NCBI RefSeq assembly: GCF_049898325.1
Contig: NZ_JAFCXL010000023.1
Location: 12,160 to 76,159 of the forward strand
Direction of reading: 5' to 3'
Source of the DNA: JAFCUW01 sp049898325
GTDB lineage: Bacteria > Pseudomonadota > Gammaproteobacteria > Burkholderiales > Burkholderiaceae_D
Length of the DNA stretch: 64,000 nucleotides
Under the pieces are notes generated by a model. The model was not told where the DNA came from. It was given only the letters and a program-made list of their open reading frames with translations, and ran no database searches. This document shows, in pieces, positions 43,259 through 51,782 of this stretch (positions are counted from its first letter, which is position 1; each line of letters starts with the position of its first letter). The position numbers and the translations under genes were made by a program.

Positions 43259-43576
43259 TTACTTCAGACGCAGGTCGTTTTTGACCGATTTCACGCCGTT
43301 CACGGAACGCGCTACCGTGGTTGCGGTGGCGATGTTTTCCGCCGAGCTGACGAAACCGCTCAACTGGACGACGCCTTTGTAGGTTTCGACGTTAATTTCT
43401 GCGACTTTCAAGCTGGGTTCCTTGACGATGGCCGCCTTGACGCTGGTGGTCACGGCAGCATCATCGATGTACTGGCCGGCGGTCTCATGCTTGTCGCCGG
43501 CGGTCGATGCGCAGCCGACAACGGTGGTCAGCATCAGGGCGGCAATCAGGGTCGTGGCGAATTTTACGTTTTTCAT
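43259..43576 (-). CDS. BON-domain lipoprotein
   Basis: A 105-residue periplasmic lipoprotein. The signal peptide ends at VVGC (Cys22). One BON domain follows: YIDDAAVTTSVKAAIVKEPS, LKVAEINVETYKGVVQLSGFV and VKSVKNDLRLK. BON domains bind phospholipid and are common in envelope-stress proteins such as OsmY. The protein is closely similar in order and wording to the one at 51783-52097. The ATG at 43576 has AAGGA upstream. Confidence 0.9.
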   Translation of the reverse strand: MKNVKFATTLIAALMLTTVVGCASTAGDKHETAGQYIDDAAVTTSVKAAIVKEPSLKVAEINVETYKGVVQLSGFVSSAENIATATTVARSVNGVKSVKNDLRLK

Positions 43577-43689
43577 AAGGTGTCCTTGGTGATGAAGCGA
43601 TTCTTGTTCTTGCGGCGGCTGTCGCGGGCAATCAGATTGCAAGGAGCCGCCGATGAAGTTAAGAATAGTCGACCCTGCCAGGATGGTCT

Positions 43690-43703
43690 GTTCGCCAACG
43701 CAC
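43690..43703. promoter_or_regulatory. Palindromic operator upstream of the BON-OsmB genes
   Basis: GTTCGCCAACGCAC. Its centre is exactly 32 bases from the centre of TATTCT (43662-43667, reverse strand), the same -10 hexamer used at 50895-50900. Confidence 0.72.
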
Positions 43704-43771
43704 ACAGGGTTGCTTAGCACACACTTTGTTACAAACTTGCTCACACTGTGTGCCAGCGCCCCTGCTTGCCT

Positions 43772-45946
43772 TCAACGGCTGTTCGGGATGGCGCGCTCGC
43801 CCGTGCGGGCAGGCGCCGGTGCGGCGGGGCTGGCGGGTGCGCGCTGTGCGACGGGCGCGGCCTGGGTCGGCGCTGTTGCGCGCATGGTTTTACCGGGCGG
43901 CGGCGCCACCGGCTTGACACGCGCATTGGCCAGCAACTGCCCGCACGGGCTGCTTTCACCGGGCCCCGTATTGATCAGGGGCAGCAGGGCGGCCACCGGC
44001 GCGGCCAGCGTGGCCAGCGCGGCCGCGCCGCCCGCCTTCATCGCCACCACGCTCTTGTCGACGCCCACGCGCGGCTTGCTGAACGGGCCATCGACGTGCA
44101 AGGGGGCGCGCAGCGAAAAGATGCGGAAGCTCTTCGTTTGCGGCTGCAGGGTCAGGGCCAGTTGTTCGTCGGCCAGGTTGATGGTGCCGCTGGCATGCAC
44201 GGTCGCCTCGTCGGTATCGACCAGGAACACGCGCGTTTGCATCAGGCCGTTGGTGACGGCGAAATCGGTGGCCATGCAATTGAGCTTGACGGGCTTGTCG
44301 CCAAATAGTTTGGTCAGCACGATATTGCCCACGTTCAGGCCCATCTCTTCCAGCAGGAGCTTGCTCACGGAGCCCTGGTTGACCAGGGTTTTCAGTTCGC
44401 CATTCGATTTGGCCAGCAAGGTCGAGACCGAATTGCCGACCGCCGACAACTGGGCGTCGCCGTCGATCTGGCCGATGGTGGCCTGCATCTGCTCGAGCGT
44501 GGGAAACAACTGCTTGATCTGCAGGTGGCGCGCCGTCACCTTGGCCGTCGCCTTGATGCCATTGACGCCATCGGCGCCGCTGCCATCGAGCTTGATGTTC
44601 GACACCATGGTGCCACCGGCAATGTCGAAATTGAGGGGATTGAGCGTCATCACCCCCGCTTGCATGACGATGTGGGTGTTCAAATTGGTGATGGGAAGCT
44701 GTTTGCCGCGCACGATTTTGTCGGCCGTGAACTTGACGTCGGCATCGACGGTTTTCCAGCGGTCCGTGCGGAAGGTTTCAACCGGCAACACCTTGCCGCT
44801 CGGCTGCACGGTATCGACGCCGCGCGCGGTCTTGCTGGCGTTCGAATCGGCGCCGATGATGGGTCCCAGGTCTTCCAGGCGCAGCAGTTTGGCGTTGACG
44901 TCACCCGTCAGGATGCCGCGTGGTTTGCCCGTTTGAAACGACAGCTTGCCGCTGATATCGCTCTCGCCCACCTTCCCCTTGAATTGTTCGTAGGTCCAGC
45001 GGCTGCTGTTCTGGTCGACGGTGCCGATCAGGCGGCCCGAGGTGCTGTAGGCGGGCGTTTCCGGCAGCAGCACGCCGGTAAATTCGTACAGGCGCGCCAT
45101 GCTGCGCCCAGCCAGTTTCAGGCGCAGGTCGACGGCGATCGCCTTGGCGGGGCGGGCCACCGTGCCATCGGCCTCGATCCGGGTGGCGCCCGAGTGAAAC
45201 GCCGCCTTGACGGGGAAGGGCGCGCTCTGATTGCTCAGCGACAGCACGGCGCCGGCCTTGCCGCCACCGGTGACGGCGGCGCCGTTGTAGCTGCCGCCCA
45301 GGTTCCAGGCGACGCCATAGACGGGGTCGCCGGCGAGGGTGTCGACATCGGCGCGCACCTTGATTTTTTCGTTGGCGTCCTCATACATGACCACACCTTT
45401 GGCAAACACCACGCGCTGCAGGTCCACCGTCCACGGCGACTTGTCGTCTTTGCGCTGGAAGGTCCAGTTGTTGCTGCCGTCGGCCTGGCGGACCAGGTCG
45501 ATCGACGGTGCCTGGAACTGCAGCAAGGGCACCGAGATGGTCTTGTGCAGCAGTGCGAACGGATTGAGCGAAAATGCCAGCATGCCGACGCTGGCGGTGT
45601 CGCGCGCAGGCAGGCCGGCGGGATTGCTCACATGGACGTCGCGGGCAAGCACATGCGGCCAGACGACGTGGTCGCGCCAGCCGCCGCTGCGCCCGGCGCC
45701 ATCGGGCGTTTGCCAGCTGAGCGACAAGTCGCCGCGAATGGCGAAGGGCCGGCCGAGGGCGTCGCTGGCCTTGGCGTTGATCCACGGCCTGGCCTTGTTC
45801 CAGTCGTAGGTGAGCAACAGCGCCAGCGCGAGGACGGCAAGGGCGATCAGCAGGCCGGCCACCCACAGCACGATGGTGACGCCGCGGGACATGGGGCGGG
45901 CGCGGGAGGCGGGTGGGGCGCTGCTGGGCGCGTTGGTGTCGGGCAT
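43772..45946 (-). CDS. AsmA-family envelope protein
   Basis: A 724-residue protein anchored by one N-terminal helix (TIVLWVAGLLIALAVLALALLL). The following region DWNKARPWINAKASDALGRPFAIRGDLSLSW and the long beta-rich body are typical of the AsmA/TamB-like family, now seen as bridges that carry phospholipid between membranes. The Pro/Ala-rich tail (APTQAAPVAQRAPASPAAPAP) is disordered. The start at 45946 has AAAGGA upstream; an earlier in-frame ATG is possible. Operator copy 46018-46031 lies upstream. Confidence 0.85.
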   Translation of the reverse strand: MPDTNAPSSAPPASRARPMSRGVTIVLWVAGLLIALAVLALALLLTYDWNKARPWINAKASDALGRPFAIRGDLSLSWQTPDGAGRSGGWRDHVVWPHVLARDVHVSNPAGLPARDTASVGMLAFSLNPFALLHKTISVPLLQFQAPSIDLVRQADGSNNWTFQRKDDKSPWTVDLQRVVFAKGVVMYEDANEKIKVRADVDTLAGDPVYGVAWNLGGSYNGAAVTGGGKAGAVLSLSNQSAPFPVKAAFHSGATRIEADGTVARPAKAIAVDLRLKLAGRSMARLYEFTGVLLPETPAYSTSGRLIGTVDQNSSRWTYEQFKGKVGESDISGKLSFQTGKPRGILTGDVNAKLLRLEDLGPIIGADSNASKTARGVDTVQPSGKVLPVETFRTDRWKTVDADVKFTADKIVRGKQLPITNLNTHIVMQAGVMTLNPLNFDIAGGTMVSNIKLDGSGADGVNGIKATAKVTARHLQIKQLFPTLEQMQATIGQIDGDAQLSAVGNSVSTLLAKSNGELKTLVNQGSVSKLLLEEMGLNVGNIVLTKLFGDKPVKLNCMATDFAVTNGLMQTRVFLVDTDEATVHASGTINLADEQLALTLQPQTKSFRIFSLRAPLHVDGPFSKPRVGVDKSVVAMKAGGAAALATLAAPVAALLPLINTGPGESSPCGQLLANARVKPVAPPPGKTMRATAPTQAAPVAQRAPASPAAPAPARTGERAIPNSR

Positions 45947-46017
45947 GACTATCCTTTGTTGAGCTTGCATAAATGGCATTGATCGTTTGAGGGTAGCGTA
46001 ATCGACCGCCGGCTGAT

Positions 46018-46031
46018 GTGCGGTGGCGCAC
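46018..46031. promoter_or_regulatory. Palindromic operator upstream of the AsmA-family gene
   Basis: GTGCGGTGGCGCAC. The expected -10 position holds TACCCT (reverse strand), a weak match. Confidence 0.6.
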
Positions 46032-46076
46032 GCAGCGCCGCGAGGATAGCCGATTGACCCGCGCTGTGGGCGATAT

Positions 46077-46090
46077 GTGCGTCAGCGAAC
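46077..46090. promoter_or_regulatory. Palindromic operator upstream of the DUF4398 gene
   Basis: GTGCGTCAGCGAAC. Its centre is exactly 32 bases from the centre of TATAAC (46113-46118), a five-of-six -10 match. With the site at 46018 it forms a divergent pair. Confidence 0.75.
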
Positions 46091-46152
46091 CGAACTTGCC
46101 AAAGAATCAGCATATAACGTTAAGTATCAAATGTTAATCACGGAGAAGCCTC

Positions 46153-46536
46153 ATGAAATTGGAAACAGTCACCCCCCGCTTGCTCAATCTTCTCGGCGTC
46201 GCCGCCATGTTGTCGCTGGCCGCTTGTGCCAGTTCACAGAAGGCGCCCGCCACCGCGGACGTGGCCGTGTCCAGAAATGCTGTTGAAAATGCCGTCAGCG
46301 CCGGCGCCGCCGACCTGGCCCCTGCCGAGATCAACATGGCACGCAGCAAGATGATGCGTGCCAACGAGGCGCTTGCCGCCAAAGACTATGTGCTGGCACG
46401 CCAACTGGCCACCGAAGCGCAGGCCGATGCCAAGCTGGCGCAGAGCAAGGCCGGTTCGGCCAAGGCCAATGCCGCCGCCAATGCCCTCGACGCCGACTTG
46501 CGCGTACTGCGCGAAGAAGTCGACCGCAACCGTTAA
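46153..46536 (+). CDS. DUF4398 lipoprotein
   Basis: A 127-residue lipoprotein with lipobox LAAC near residue 24. The mature part (AAPAEINMARSKMMRANEALA-type helices, DYVLARQLATEAQADAKLAQ) is an alpha-helical DUF4398 domain. It lies directly before a longer protein that begins with the same kind of domain and continues into OmpA. Both are probably transcribed from the promoter at 46113. GGAG ribosome-binding site. Confidence 0.85.
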   Translation: MKLETVTPRLLNLLGVAAMLSLAACASSQKAPATADVAVSRNAVENAVSAGAADLAPAEINMARSKMMRANEALAAKDYVLARQLATEAQADAKLAQSKAGSAKANAAANALDADLRVLREEVDRNR

Positions 46537-46632
46537 TGGCCGCGGTCCCGCGCCGGACCGCCTCACCGCGTATTGGCCTGCACTGTCACCGGTGCGCGGC
46601 CACACCCATACCAACAAGAACAGGAATTGATC

Positions 46633-47550
46633 ATGAAATTACGCACCACTTTGACATCGGCCGTGCTTGTCAGCGCCGTGATGCTGGCCGCTTGCAGCAG
46701 CACCCCGACCACGACTTCGACGCTCGACCAGGCGCGCGGCGACTTTATCGCCGCCAATAACAACCCGCAGGTGTCGTCCTTTGCGCCGCTCGAATTCAAG
46801 CAGGCCAGCGATGCCCTCGACGTGGCCAACGCCGCCGCCGTCAAGCGCGAAAGCCTCGAAACGATCGACCGCCTGGCCTACCTGGCCAAGCAGAAAATTG
46901 CCATCGCGCGCCAGGTCGCCAGCCAGAAAGCGGCTGAAGCGGACATCGCCAACTCGGGCCGCCAGCGCGACCGCATGCAACTGCAGGCACGCACGGCCGA
47001 AGCCGACCGCGCCAAGCTCGACGCCGACCGCGCCCGCATGGACGCCAATGCGGCCCAGGCCAGCGCTGAAAATGCACAGCGTCAAGCCCAGAGCGCTGAA
47101 GCGCAGACCCGCGAAGCGCAAGCCCGCGCCGCCCAGCTCGAAGCGCAGATGGCCGACCTGCAAGCGAAAAAATCCGAACGGGGGATGGTCATCACCATCG
47201 GCGACGTGCTGTTCGACACCGACCAGGCGCGCCTGAAGCCCGACGGCGTGGCCAACGTGAAGAAACTGGCCGACGTGCTGGCGCAAAATCCGAACCGCAC
47301 GGTGTTGATCGAAGGGTTCACCGACAGCACCGGCAGCGCCGCCCACAACCAGGAATTGTCCGAGCGCCGCGCCGGCGCCGTGGCCGCCGCCCTGACCGGC
47401 ACCGGTGTGGCCGCCAACCGGGTCGCCATGCGCGGCTACGGTCAGACCTTCCCCATCGCCAGCAATGATGCCGCGAGCAGCCGTCAGCTCAATCGCCGCG
47501 TGGAAATCGTCCTGTCGAACGAAGGCATGGCCATCCCACCGCGCCGCTAA
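46633..47550 (+). CDS. DUF4398-OmpA lipoprotein
   Basis: A 305-residue outer-membrane lipoprotein. Lipobox LAAC; residues about 25-110 repeat the DUF4398 fold (FAPLEFKQASDALDVANAAA). A long Ala/Gln/Arg-rich coiled coil (residues about 110-195) leads to an OmpA domain with VLFDTDQARLKPDGVANVKKL, IEGFTDSTGS and NRRVEIVLSNEG, which binds peptidoglycan. It could span from outer membrane to cell wall. It follows the DUF4398 gene by 96 bases. Confidence 0.9.
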   Translation: MKLRTTLTSAVLVSAVMLAACSSTPTTTSTLDQARGDFIAANNNPQVSSFAPLEFKQASDALDVANAAAVKRESLETIDRLAYLAKQKIAIARQVASQKAAEADIANSGRQRDRMQLQARTAEADRAKLDADRARMDANAAQASAENAQRQAQSAEAQTREAQARAAQLEAQMADLQAKKSERGMVITIGDVLFDTDQARLKPDGVANVKKLADVLAQNPNRTVLIEGFTDSTGSAAHNQELSERRAGAVAAALTGTGVAANRVAMRGYGQTFPIASNDAASSRQLNRRVEIVLSNEGMAIPPRR

Positions 47551-47613
47551 AGCGGGGCGGGGCACCTGAACGCAAGCATTGATTCATACACTGATACATA
47601 CAAGGGAAACATC

Positions 47614-48186
47614 ATGGACCAGCAAGCCAAGCAAGATCAGCAACCGAAGCAGCAAGCGCAACGCAACGTCCAGCACGGCTTCGATGTCGCCGCCATTCGC
47701 CAGGCCGCAGCCAAGCTCGAAGACGGCGCCGTGACCGAAGGCTACGCCGCCGACCGCGAAGCGGTCATCAAGATGCTCAACGATGCACTGGCAACCGAAC
47801 TGCTGTGCGTGCTCCGTTACAAGCGTCACTATTACACCGTCAGCGGCCGCGCCAACGCGGGCGTCAAGGCCGAGTTCCTCCAGCATGCAATCGAGGAACA
47901 GGGCCACGCCGATTCGCTCGCCGAGCGCATCGTGCAACTCAATGGCGAGCCCGACTTCAATCCGGCCACCCTGACCGCCCGCAGCCATGCCGAATATGAC
48001 GAGTCGACCGACGTCAACGCGATGGTGCGCGCCAACCTGATCGCCGAGCGCGTGGCCATCGAATCGTATCGTCAGATGATCGACGCCATCGGCCACACTG
48101 ACCCGACCACGCGCGCCCTGTTGATTTCGATCATGGCAGTAGAAGAAGAGCACGCCGACGATATGGCCGACCTGCTGACCAAATAA
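47614..48186 (+). CDS. Ferritin-like (bacterioferritin-type) protein
   Basis: A 190-residue cytoplasmic four-helix protein. Diiron ligands of the ferritin-like superfamily are visible: E in LNDALATELLCVLRYKRH, ExxH in HAIEEQGHADSLAERI, E in LIAERVAIESYRQMI and ExxH in AVEEEHADDMADLLTK. The N-terminal 25 residues are Gln/Lys-rich and probably disordered. Related stand-alone proteins are annotated bacterioferritin or Dps-like. A role in iron storage or oxidative stress fits the setting. Confidence 0.88.
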   Translation: MDQQAKQDQQPKQQAQRNVQHGFDVAAIRQAAAKLEDGAVTEGYAADREAVIKMLNDALATELLCVLRYKRHYYTVSGRANAGVKAEFLQHAIEEQGHADSLAERIVQLNGEPDFNPATLTARSHAEYDESTDVNAMVRANLIAERVAIESYRQMIDAIGHTDPTTRALLISIMAVEEEHADDMADLLTK

Positions 48187-48316
48187 TTCGGCGAACGGGC
48201 AGGGATGCGCGTACGCTATCCCTGTCGCTCATGGTAAATTTGGTAATTAGAAAAACTGCATCACCCCCGCAGCGGCACCTGCCGCTGCGCCCCCTTTACC
48301 CATCAGGAGAACTATT

Positions 48317-48646
48317 ATGTTGGAAAATATCCGCTCGAACAGCAGTGTCAATGACGCCATCAACACCACCTCGACCGATGTCAAGACCCTCGTCAAAGAT
48401 GCCCAGGCATTGCTGACGGCCGCCGCCACGCTGACGGGCGAAAAGGCCGAAGAACTGCGCGGTCGTGGCATGGCCATGCTCGACGTCGCCCTGGGTAAAG
48501 CCAGCCAGGTGCAAGAAAAAGCGACCGTCAAAGGCAAGGAACTGGCCGCTACCGCCGATGTCTACGTCAAGGACAACCCATGGCGCACGATCGCCGCCGC
48601 TGCCAGCGTCGGCCTGTTGTTGGGCGTCATTCTGGGCCGCAAATAA
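48317..48646 (+). CDS. DUF883 (YqjD/ElaB-like) membrane-anchored protein
   Basis: A 109-residue protein with a long amphipathic helix and C-terminal membrane anchor. YVKDNPWRTIAAAASVGLLLGVILGRK is the family hallmark (DNPWxxxxxAAxxGxxxG). E. coli YqjD is a stationary-phase inner-membrane protein that associates with ribosomes. Two further genes follow closely, matching the E. coli yqjD-yqjE-yqjK arrangement. Confidence 0.92.
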   Translation: MLENIRSNSSVNDAINTTSTDVKTLVKDAQALLTAAATLTGEKAEELRGRGMAMLDVALGKASQVQEKATVKGKELAATADVYVKDNPWRTIAAAASVGLLLGVILGRK

Positions 48647-48664
48647 TTAACGCCGGGAGCAGCC

Positions 48665-49051
48665 ATGGAAAAAATTGAAACAATTGTTCATGGCCCCGGC
48701 CTGATGGGCGGACTGAGCGGGTTGGTCAAAAACCTGTTCGGTCTGCTGATGTCGCGCGTTGAGCTCGCTGCACTCGAGCTGGCCGAAGTGCGCAACCATC
48801 TGATCGAACTGGTGGCCCTGTTCGCCGTCGCGGCGCTGGCTGGCTGGTTCGCGATTGCCTTCGGTACGGCCACCATCGTGGCCGCATTGTGGGACGCCAT
48901 GGGCTGGAAAATCCTGTTGATCATGTTTTTGGTGTTTGCCGTCATCACCGCCGCATTGGTGCTGAAGGGCCTGTCCATGCTCAGGCAGGGCAAGCTGGCT
49001 TTCCCTGAAACAATGAACGAACTCAAGAACGATCGCGACATGCTGCTGTAA
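48665..49051 (+). CDS. YqjE-like (phage holin family) membrane protein
   Basis: A 128-residue protein with two transmembrane helices (VALFAVAALAGWFAIAFGTA and ILLIMFLVFAVITAALVLK) after an N-terminal amphipathic region, typical of the holin-superfamily III / YqjE group. It starts 19 bases after the DUF883 gene and precedes a third gene by 25 bases, so the three form an operon. Confidence 0.88.
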   Translation: MEKIETIVHGPGLMGGLSGLVKNLFGLLMSRVELAALELAEVRNHLIELVALFAVAALAGWFAIAFGTATIVAALWDAMGWKILLIMFLVFAVITAALVLKGLSMLRQGKLAFPETMNELKNDRDMLL

Positions 49052-49075
49052 GCGCTGCCGCTACTCGGAGGAACC

Positions 49076-49474
49076 ATGGAACACCAGATGATCGAAGTCA
49101 AAGACAAGGGCATGCGCGCGGAAGACCTGCTCAGTGTCGACGAGCGCAAGGCCCGCTTCGTGCGCCAGGGCGAAATCTATCGCATCGGCGTGGTGCGGGC
49201 GAAGGCGCAGGTCTTGCACGAAGCCCAGCCGCAGGCGCTGTTTCACACGGCGGTCGACCATGCCGCTGCCGCCATGCGTTCGAAGGTCGACACCTTGCTG
49301 ACACCGGCCGGTTTCAGCGTGGGCGCCTTGCTGCCGTACGCCATGCCGCTGTTGCGCATGTTGCGCAATCGCCGCTTCGGCAACAAGAGCAAGATCGCGC
49401 TGGGCGTCGTTGCGTTACTGGGCGGTGTGGGCGTGTACATCCAGCAAAAACGGCGCCGCGAAGCGGGCTATTGA
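49076..49474 (+). CDS. YqjK-like protein, third gene of the DUF883 operon
   Basis: A 132-residue protein. The middle has VDHAAAAMRSKVDTLL; residues about 110-124 (SKIALGVVALLGGVGVYIQQ) form a single helix followed by a basic tail KRRREAGY. The position after YqjD- and YqjE-like genes suggests the YqjK role, but sequence resemblance is too weak to be firm. Strong terminator at 49517-49551. Confidence 0.75.
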   Translation: MEHQMIEVKDKGMRAEDLLSVDERKARFVRQGEIYRIGVVRAKAQVLHEAQPQALFHTAVDHAAAAMRSKVDTLLTPAGFSVGALLPYAMPLLRMLRNRRFGNKSKIALGVVALLGGVGVYIQQKRRREAGY

Positions 49475-49516
49475 ATGCTGGGCTGGCGCCGATAGGCAGA
49501 CCATCGCGCTGGCATG

Positions 49517-49551
49517 GCGCAACGATCGATTGATCGTTGCGCTATTTTTTT
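49517..49551 (+). terminator. Rho-independent terminator of the DUF883 operon
   Basis: GCGCAACGATC, loop GATT, GATCGTTGCGC followed by a seven-base T-run. Confidence 0.92.
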
Positions 49552-49583
49552 GCCGGTCGCCATCATGGGTGCCGCGTGGATGG

Positions 49584-49985
49584 TTAGCGGCGCTCGGCCA
49601 TGACTTGCGCCTGGGCGCCAGCCATGTCTTTCTTGTAGGTCGCGCGGGCGTCGTTCATGCAGGCAGTGCGCTGGGCGGCGGGCAGCTGGTGGCATGCGCC
49701 TTGCGCTTCCTGCAGGGCCGCGCCCATTTCCTTTTGCAGCCGGCGCAGGCTGGCCGCCGCGCCCGGGTCCTGGCGGAACCAGCGCGCCGGGTCGCCCTGG
49801 GCGATCTCGCGCGCCTGCTTCTGGGCGGTGGCGGACGGCACGTTCGCGTCGGTCGAGGTGGCGCTGACAGCGGGCGCCATGGCGGGCGCCGTTTGCGCCT
49901 GGGCGCTGGTGCCAACGGCGGCTGCAACAGCGCCGAACAAGGCGCAGGCGAGAACGCGCAAGGAAAGCGGGCGTGGGTTGGTCAT
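49584..49985 (-). CDS. Small periplasmic protein with one C-x10-C module
   Basis: A 133-residue exported protein. Signal peptide to about residue 30 (VLACALFGAVAAAVGTSAQA). The C-terminal part reads EAQGACHQLPAAQRTACMNDARATYKKD: two Cys ten residues apart followed by a helix with Ala and aromatic positions. The same spacing and context occur three times in the protein at 51187-51732, so the two share a module. Family unknown. AGGAG ribosome-binding site. Confidence 0.78.
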   Translation of the reverse strand: MTNPRPLSLRVLACALFGAVAAAVGTSAQAQTAPAMAPAVSATSTDANVPSATAQKQAREIAQGDPARWFRQDPGAAASLRRLQKEMGAALQEAQGACHQLPAAQRTACMNDARATYKKDMAGAQAQVMAERR

Positions 49986-50055
49986 GGCAGCTCCTGTCAT
50001 CGTGAATTATCGTAGAAAAAGGTCGAAAAAAAAGCCGGCTGATGCCGGCGAGGTC

Positions 50056-50208
50056 TTACAAACGTCCTGTGAGCAACAAGACGATCAGCACCAGTACCAG
50101 TACGCCGGTCAGGCTGACCGGGGCGATACCCCAGTTACGGCTGTGATTCCAGGTTGGCAATACGCCGATCAGGATAAGAATCAATACAACTAACAGAATG
50201 GTTCCCAT
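50056..50208 (-). CDS. DUF3309 membrane miniprotein
   Basis: A 50-residue protein: MGTILLVVLILILIGVLPTW, NHSRNWGIAPVSLTGVLVLV, LIVLLLTGRL. The LPTWxHSRxWGxxP turn between two helices is the DUF3309 signature. The gene is short enough to escape open-frame lists. A GGAGCTCC ribosome-binding site precedes the ATG. DUF3309 proteins are frequent neighbours of YqjD- and BON-type genes; their function is unknown. Confidence 0.9.
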   Translation of the reverse strand: MGTILLVVLILILIGVLPTWNHSRNWGIAPVSLTGVLVLVLIVLLLTGRL

Positions 50209-50245
50209 GGGGAGCTCCTAAAATTGGGGTGGGTGCTGCGGGAGG

Positions 50246-50275
50246 CCCGGGCGGCGCCATGGGGCGCCGCCCGGG
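50246..50275. other. Strong GC-rich palindrome
   Basis: CCCGGGCGGCGCC, ATGG, GGCGCCGCCCGGG: perfect 13-base arms between the DUF3309 and glycine-zipper genes. No T-run, so not a canonical terminator. Confidence 0.5.
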
Positions 50276-50407
50276 CGGGTCGGCGACGAAAACCTCCGTC
50301 GGTCGCCCTGGAGACTGCTCTTGATGCTTGGGGGATTTGCGCAAGGCTGGCAAGCAACACCGCTTGCCAGGCGTATCGGCAACGCCCCCGACCACCACGA
50401 TCAGCGA

Positions 50408-50866
50408 TTAATAGCGGTAGACGCGGCCATCGACCAGGCGCACGCGGTTGCCCACGCGCAGGTCGTACACGCTGTCCTGGGTCACGGCGCGGATTTCACC
50501 GTTGTCCATGCGGATGTTCAGCTGGTACATGTCCTGGCCGTTCGCGTTGCGATTGGCTTCAACATTGTTGCCAAGGGCAGCGCCGCCAACGGCGCCGGCC
50601 ACGGTGGCGACCGTACGGCCGCTACCGCTGCCGACCTGGTTGCCGACCAGGGCGCCCACCAGGCCGCCGATGACCGCACCGCTGCCGTTGGTGGCGCCCT
50701 GGCCACGCACGACCTGGATCGAGTCGATGGTGCCGTAGCCCGACGCGACATTGTTGTTGCTGTTGTAGCCGGCGTTGTTGTACGGGGTCGAGGTGGTCGA
50801 CGCGCAACCGGTCAGCATCGCGGTGCTGGCGACGAGGATGGCGGCGAGTGTGTGGGTGGTTTTCAT
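50408..50866 (-). CDS. Glycine-zipper 2TM outer-membrane lipoprotein (17-kDa antigen / SlyB-like)
   Basis: A 152-residue lipoprotein. Lipobox LTGC (Cys21); Asn/Ser-rich linker; glycine zipper GAVIGGLVGALVGNQVGSGS plus VAGAVGGAALGNNVE; C-terminal domain IRMDNGEIRAVTQDSVYDLRVGNRVRLVDGRVYRY. The architecture equals that of SlyB and the rickettsial 17-kDa antigen. It parallels the C-terminal half of the protein at 41141-41863. The start at 50866 has AGGAG. Operator at 50923-50936. Confidence 0.9.
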   Translation of the reverse strand: MKTTHTLAAILVASTAMLTGCASTTSTPYNNAGYNSNNNVASGYGTIDSIQVVRGQGATNGSGAVIGGLVGALVGNQVGSGSGRTVATVAGAVGGAALGNNVEANRNANGQDMYQLNIRMDNGEIRAVTQDSVYDLRVGNRVRLVDGRVYRY

Positions 50867-50922
50867 CGTATTCTCCTGGCGAATGTGTGATCGAAGAATA
50901 GTGCTTGAGAAAAACTTGGTCT

Positions 50923-50936
50923 GTGCGCTGGCGCAC
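50923..50936. promoter_or_regulatory. Palindromic operator upstream of the SlyB-like gene
   Basis: GTGCGCTGGCGCAC. Its centre is exactly 32 bases from the centre of TATTCT (50895-50900, reverse strand). Confidence 0.75.
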
Positions 50937-51111
50937 CGTTTCGATGCTGTTTTGATATTCGCAGCCGCAGCCGTCGCTCCGCCTGTAGGGAGGACATATT
51001 CAGTGTGACCGCGCAGGCGCCTTGTTGCGTGCACTGCCGGGGGGGGGGCACGTGGTGTGGGAGCCACAGGACTGGTTAAATCACAACATTTTTGGCCAGG
51101 AAGGTCGCTGT

Positions 51112-51125
51112 GTTCGCCAGCGTAC
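51112..51125. promoter_or_regulatory. Palindromic operator upstream of the triple C-x10-C protein
   Basis: GTTCGCCAGCGTAC, 61 bases before the ATG. TAAAAC (51149-51154) is a modest -10 match at 33 bases. Confidence 0.65.
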
Positions 51126-51186
51126 AGAAGGCCAGCGCCAACTGCCGTAAAACGGTACTGTCGTTGACCAATTCCAGAGATCCATT

Positions 51187-51732
51187 ATGCGCTACCGCCT
51201 GACCACCATCGCCGCCCTTGTACTTGCGTTAGGTTGCAACGTCGCCAGCGCCGCTGTCGATGAAGCCAAGCTGGTCTACAAGCAGGCGCAGGACAATGCC
51301 GCGTCGGCTTATAAGCTTGCACATGAACGCTGCAATGCCATTGCCGGCAACCCCAAGGATGTCTGCGTCGCCGAGGCAAAGGCTGCCCGCGTGCGCACCG
51401 AAGAGGAAGCGGGCGCGTACTACAAGAATACGCTCAAGGCCTACACCAAGTCGCGCATCAAGATCGCCGATGCGACGTACCAGCTCGACAAGACCAGGTG
51501 CGGCGCACTGGCCGGCAACCAGAAAGATGTGTGCGTCAGCCAGGCCAAGTCCGCGCTGGTGGCCACCCAGGCCGACGCCAAGGCGGACAAGAAAGCCATG
51601 GAAGCGCGCGCCGACGCCCGCGATGACAAGCGCAGTGCCGAGTACCAGGTTGCACGTGAAAAATGTGATGCATTCGCCGGGGCAAGCAAAGACAGTTGCA
51701 TGACTGCTGCCAAGGCACAGTACGGCAAGTAA
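51187..51732 (+). CDS. Periplasmic protein with three C-x10-C repeats, function unknown
   Basis: A 181-residue exported protein (signal peptide to VASA, residue 22). Three internal repeats each contain a helix, then C-x10-C: ERCNAIAGNPKDVCVAEAKA, TRCGALAGNQKDVCVSQAKS and EKCDAFAGASKDSCMTAAKA. Between them lie Lys/Ala-rich helices, some with YK or YQ starts. Each pair is likely to make a short disulfide loop joining two helices. A single copy of the module occurs in the protein at 49584-49985. Operator upstream; a BON gene follows 50 bases downstream, probably on the same transcript. Confidence 0.82.
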   Translation: MRYRLTTIAALVLALGCNVASAAVDEAKLVYKQAQDNAASAYKLAHERCNAIAGNPKDVCVAEAKAARVRTEEEAGAYYKNTLKAYTKSRIKIADATYQLDKTRCGALAGNQKDVCVSQAKSALVATQADAKADKKAMEARADARDDKRSAEYQVAREKCDAFAGASKDSCMTAAKAQYGK

Positions 51733-51782
51733 GCCGGGAAGTAATTTTGATTTTTTTTGACCATCCACCAAGGAGATTTACC

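Noticed and set aside
48200..48224. CAGGGAT...ATCCCTG palindrome containing GTACGC between the ferritin-like and DUF883 genes
   Set aside because: It does not fit GTNCG-N4-CGNAC and has no correctly spaced -10; it could be a weak hairpin but nothing supports operator function.
49584..50000. Longer N-terminus for the C-x10-C protein starting at 50000
   Set aside because: The upstream codons spell the ribosome-binding site region; AGGAG is correctly spaced for the ATG at 49985.
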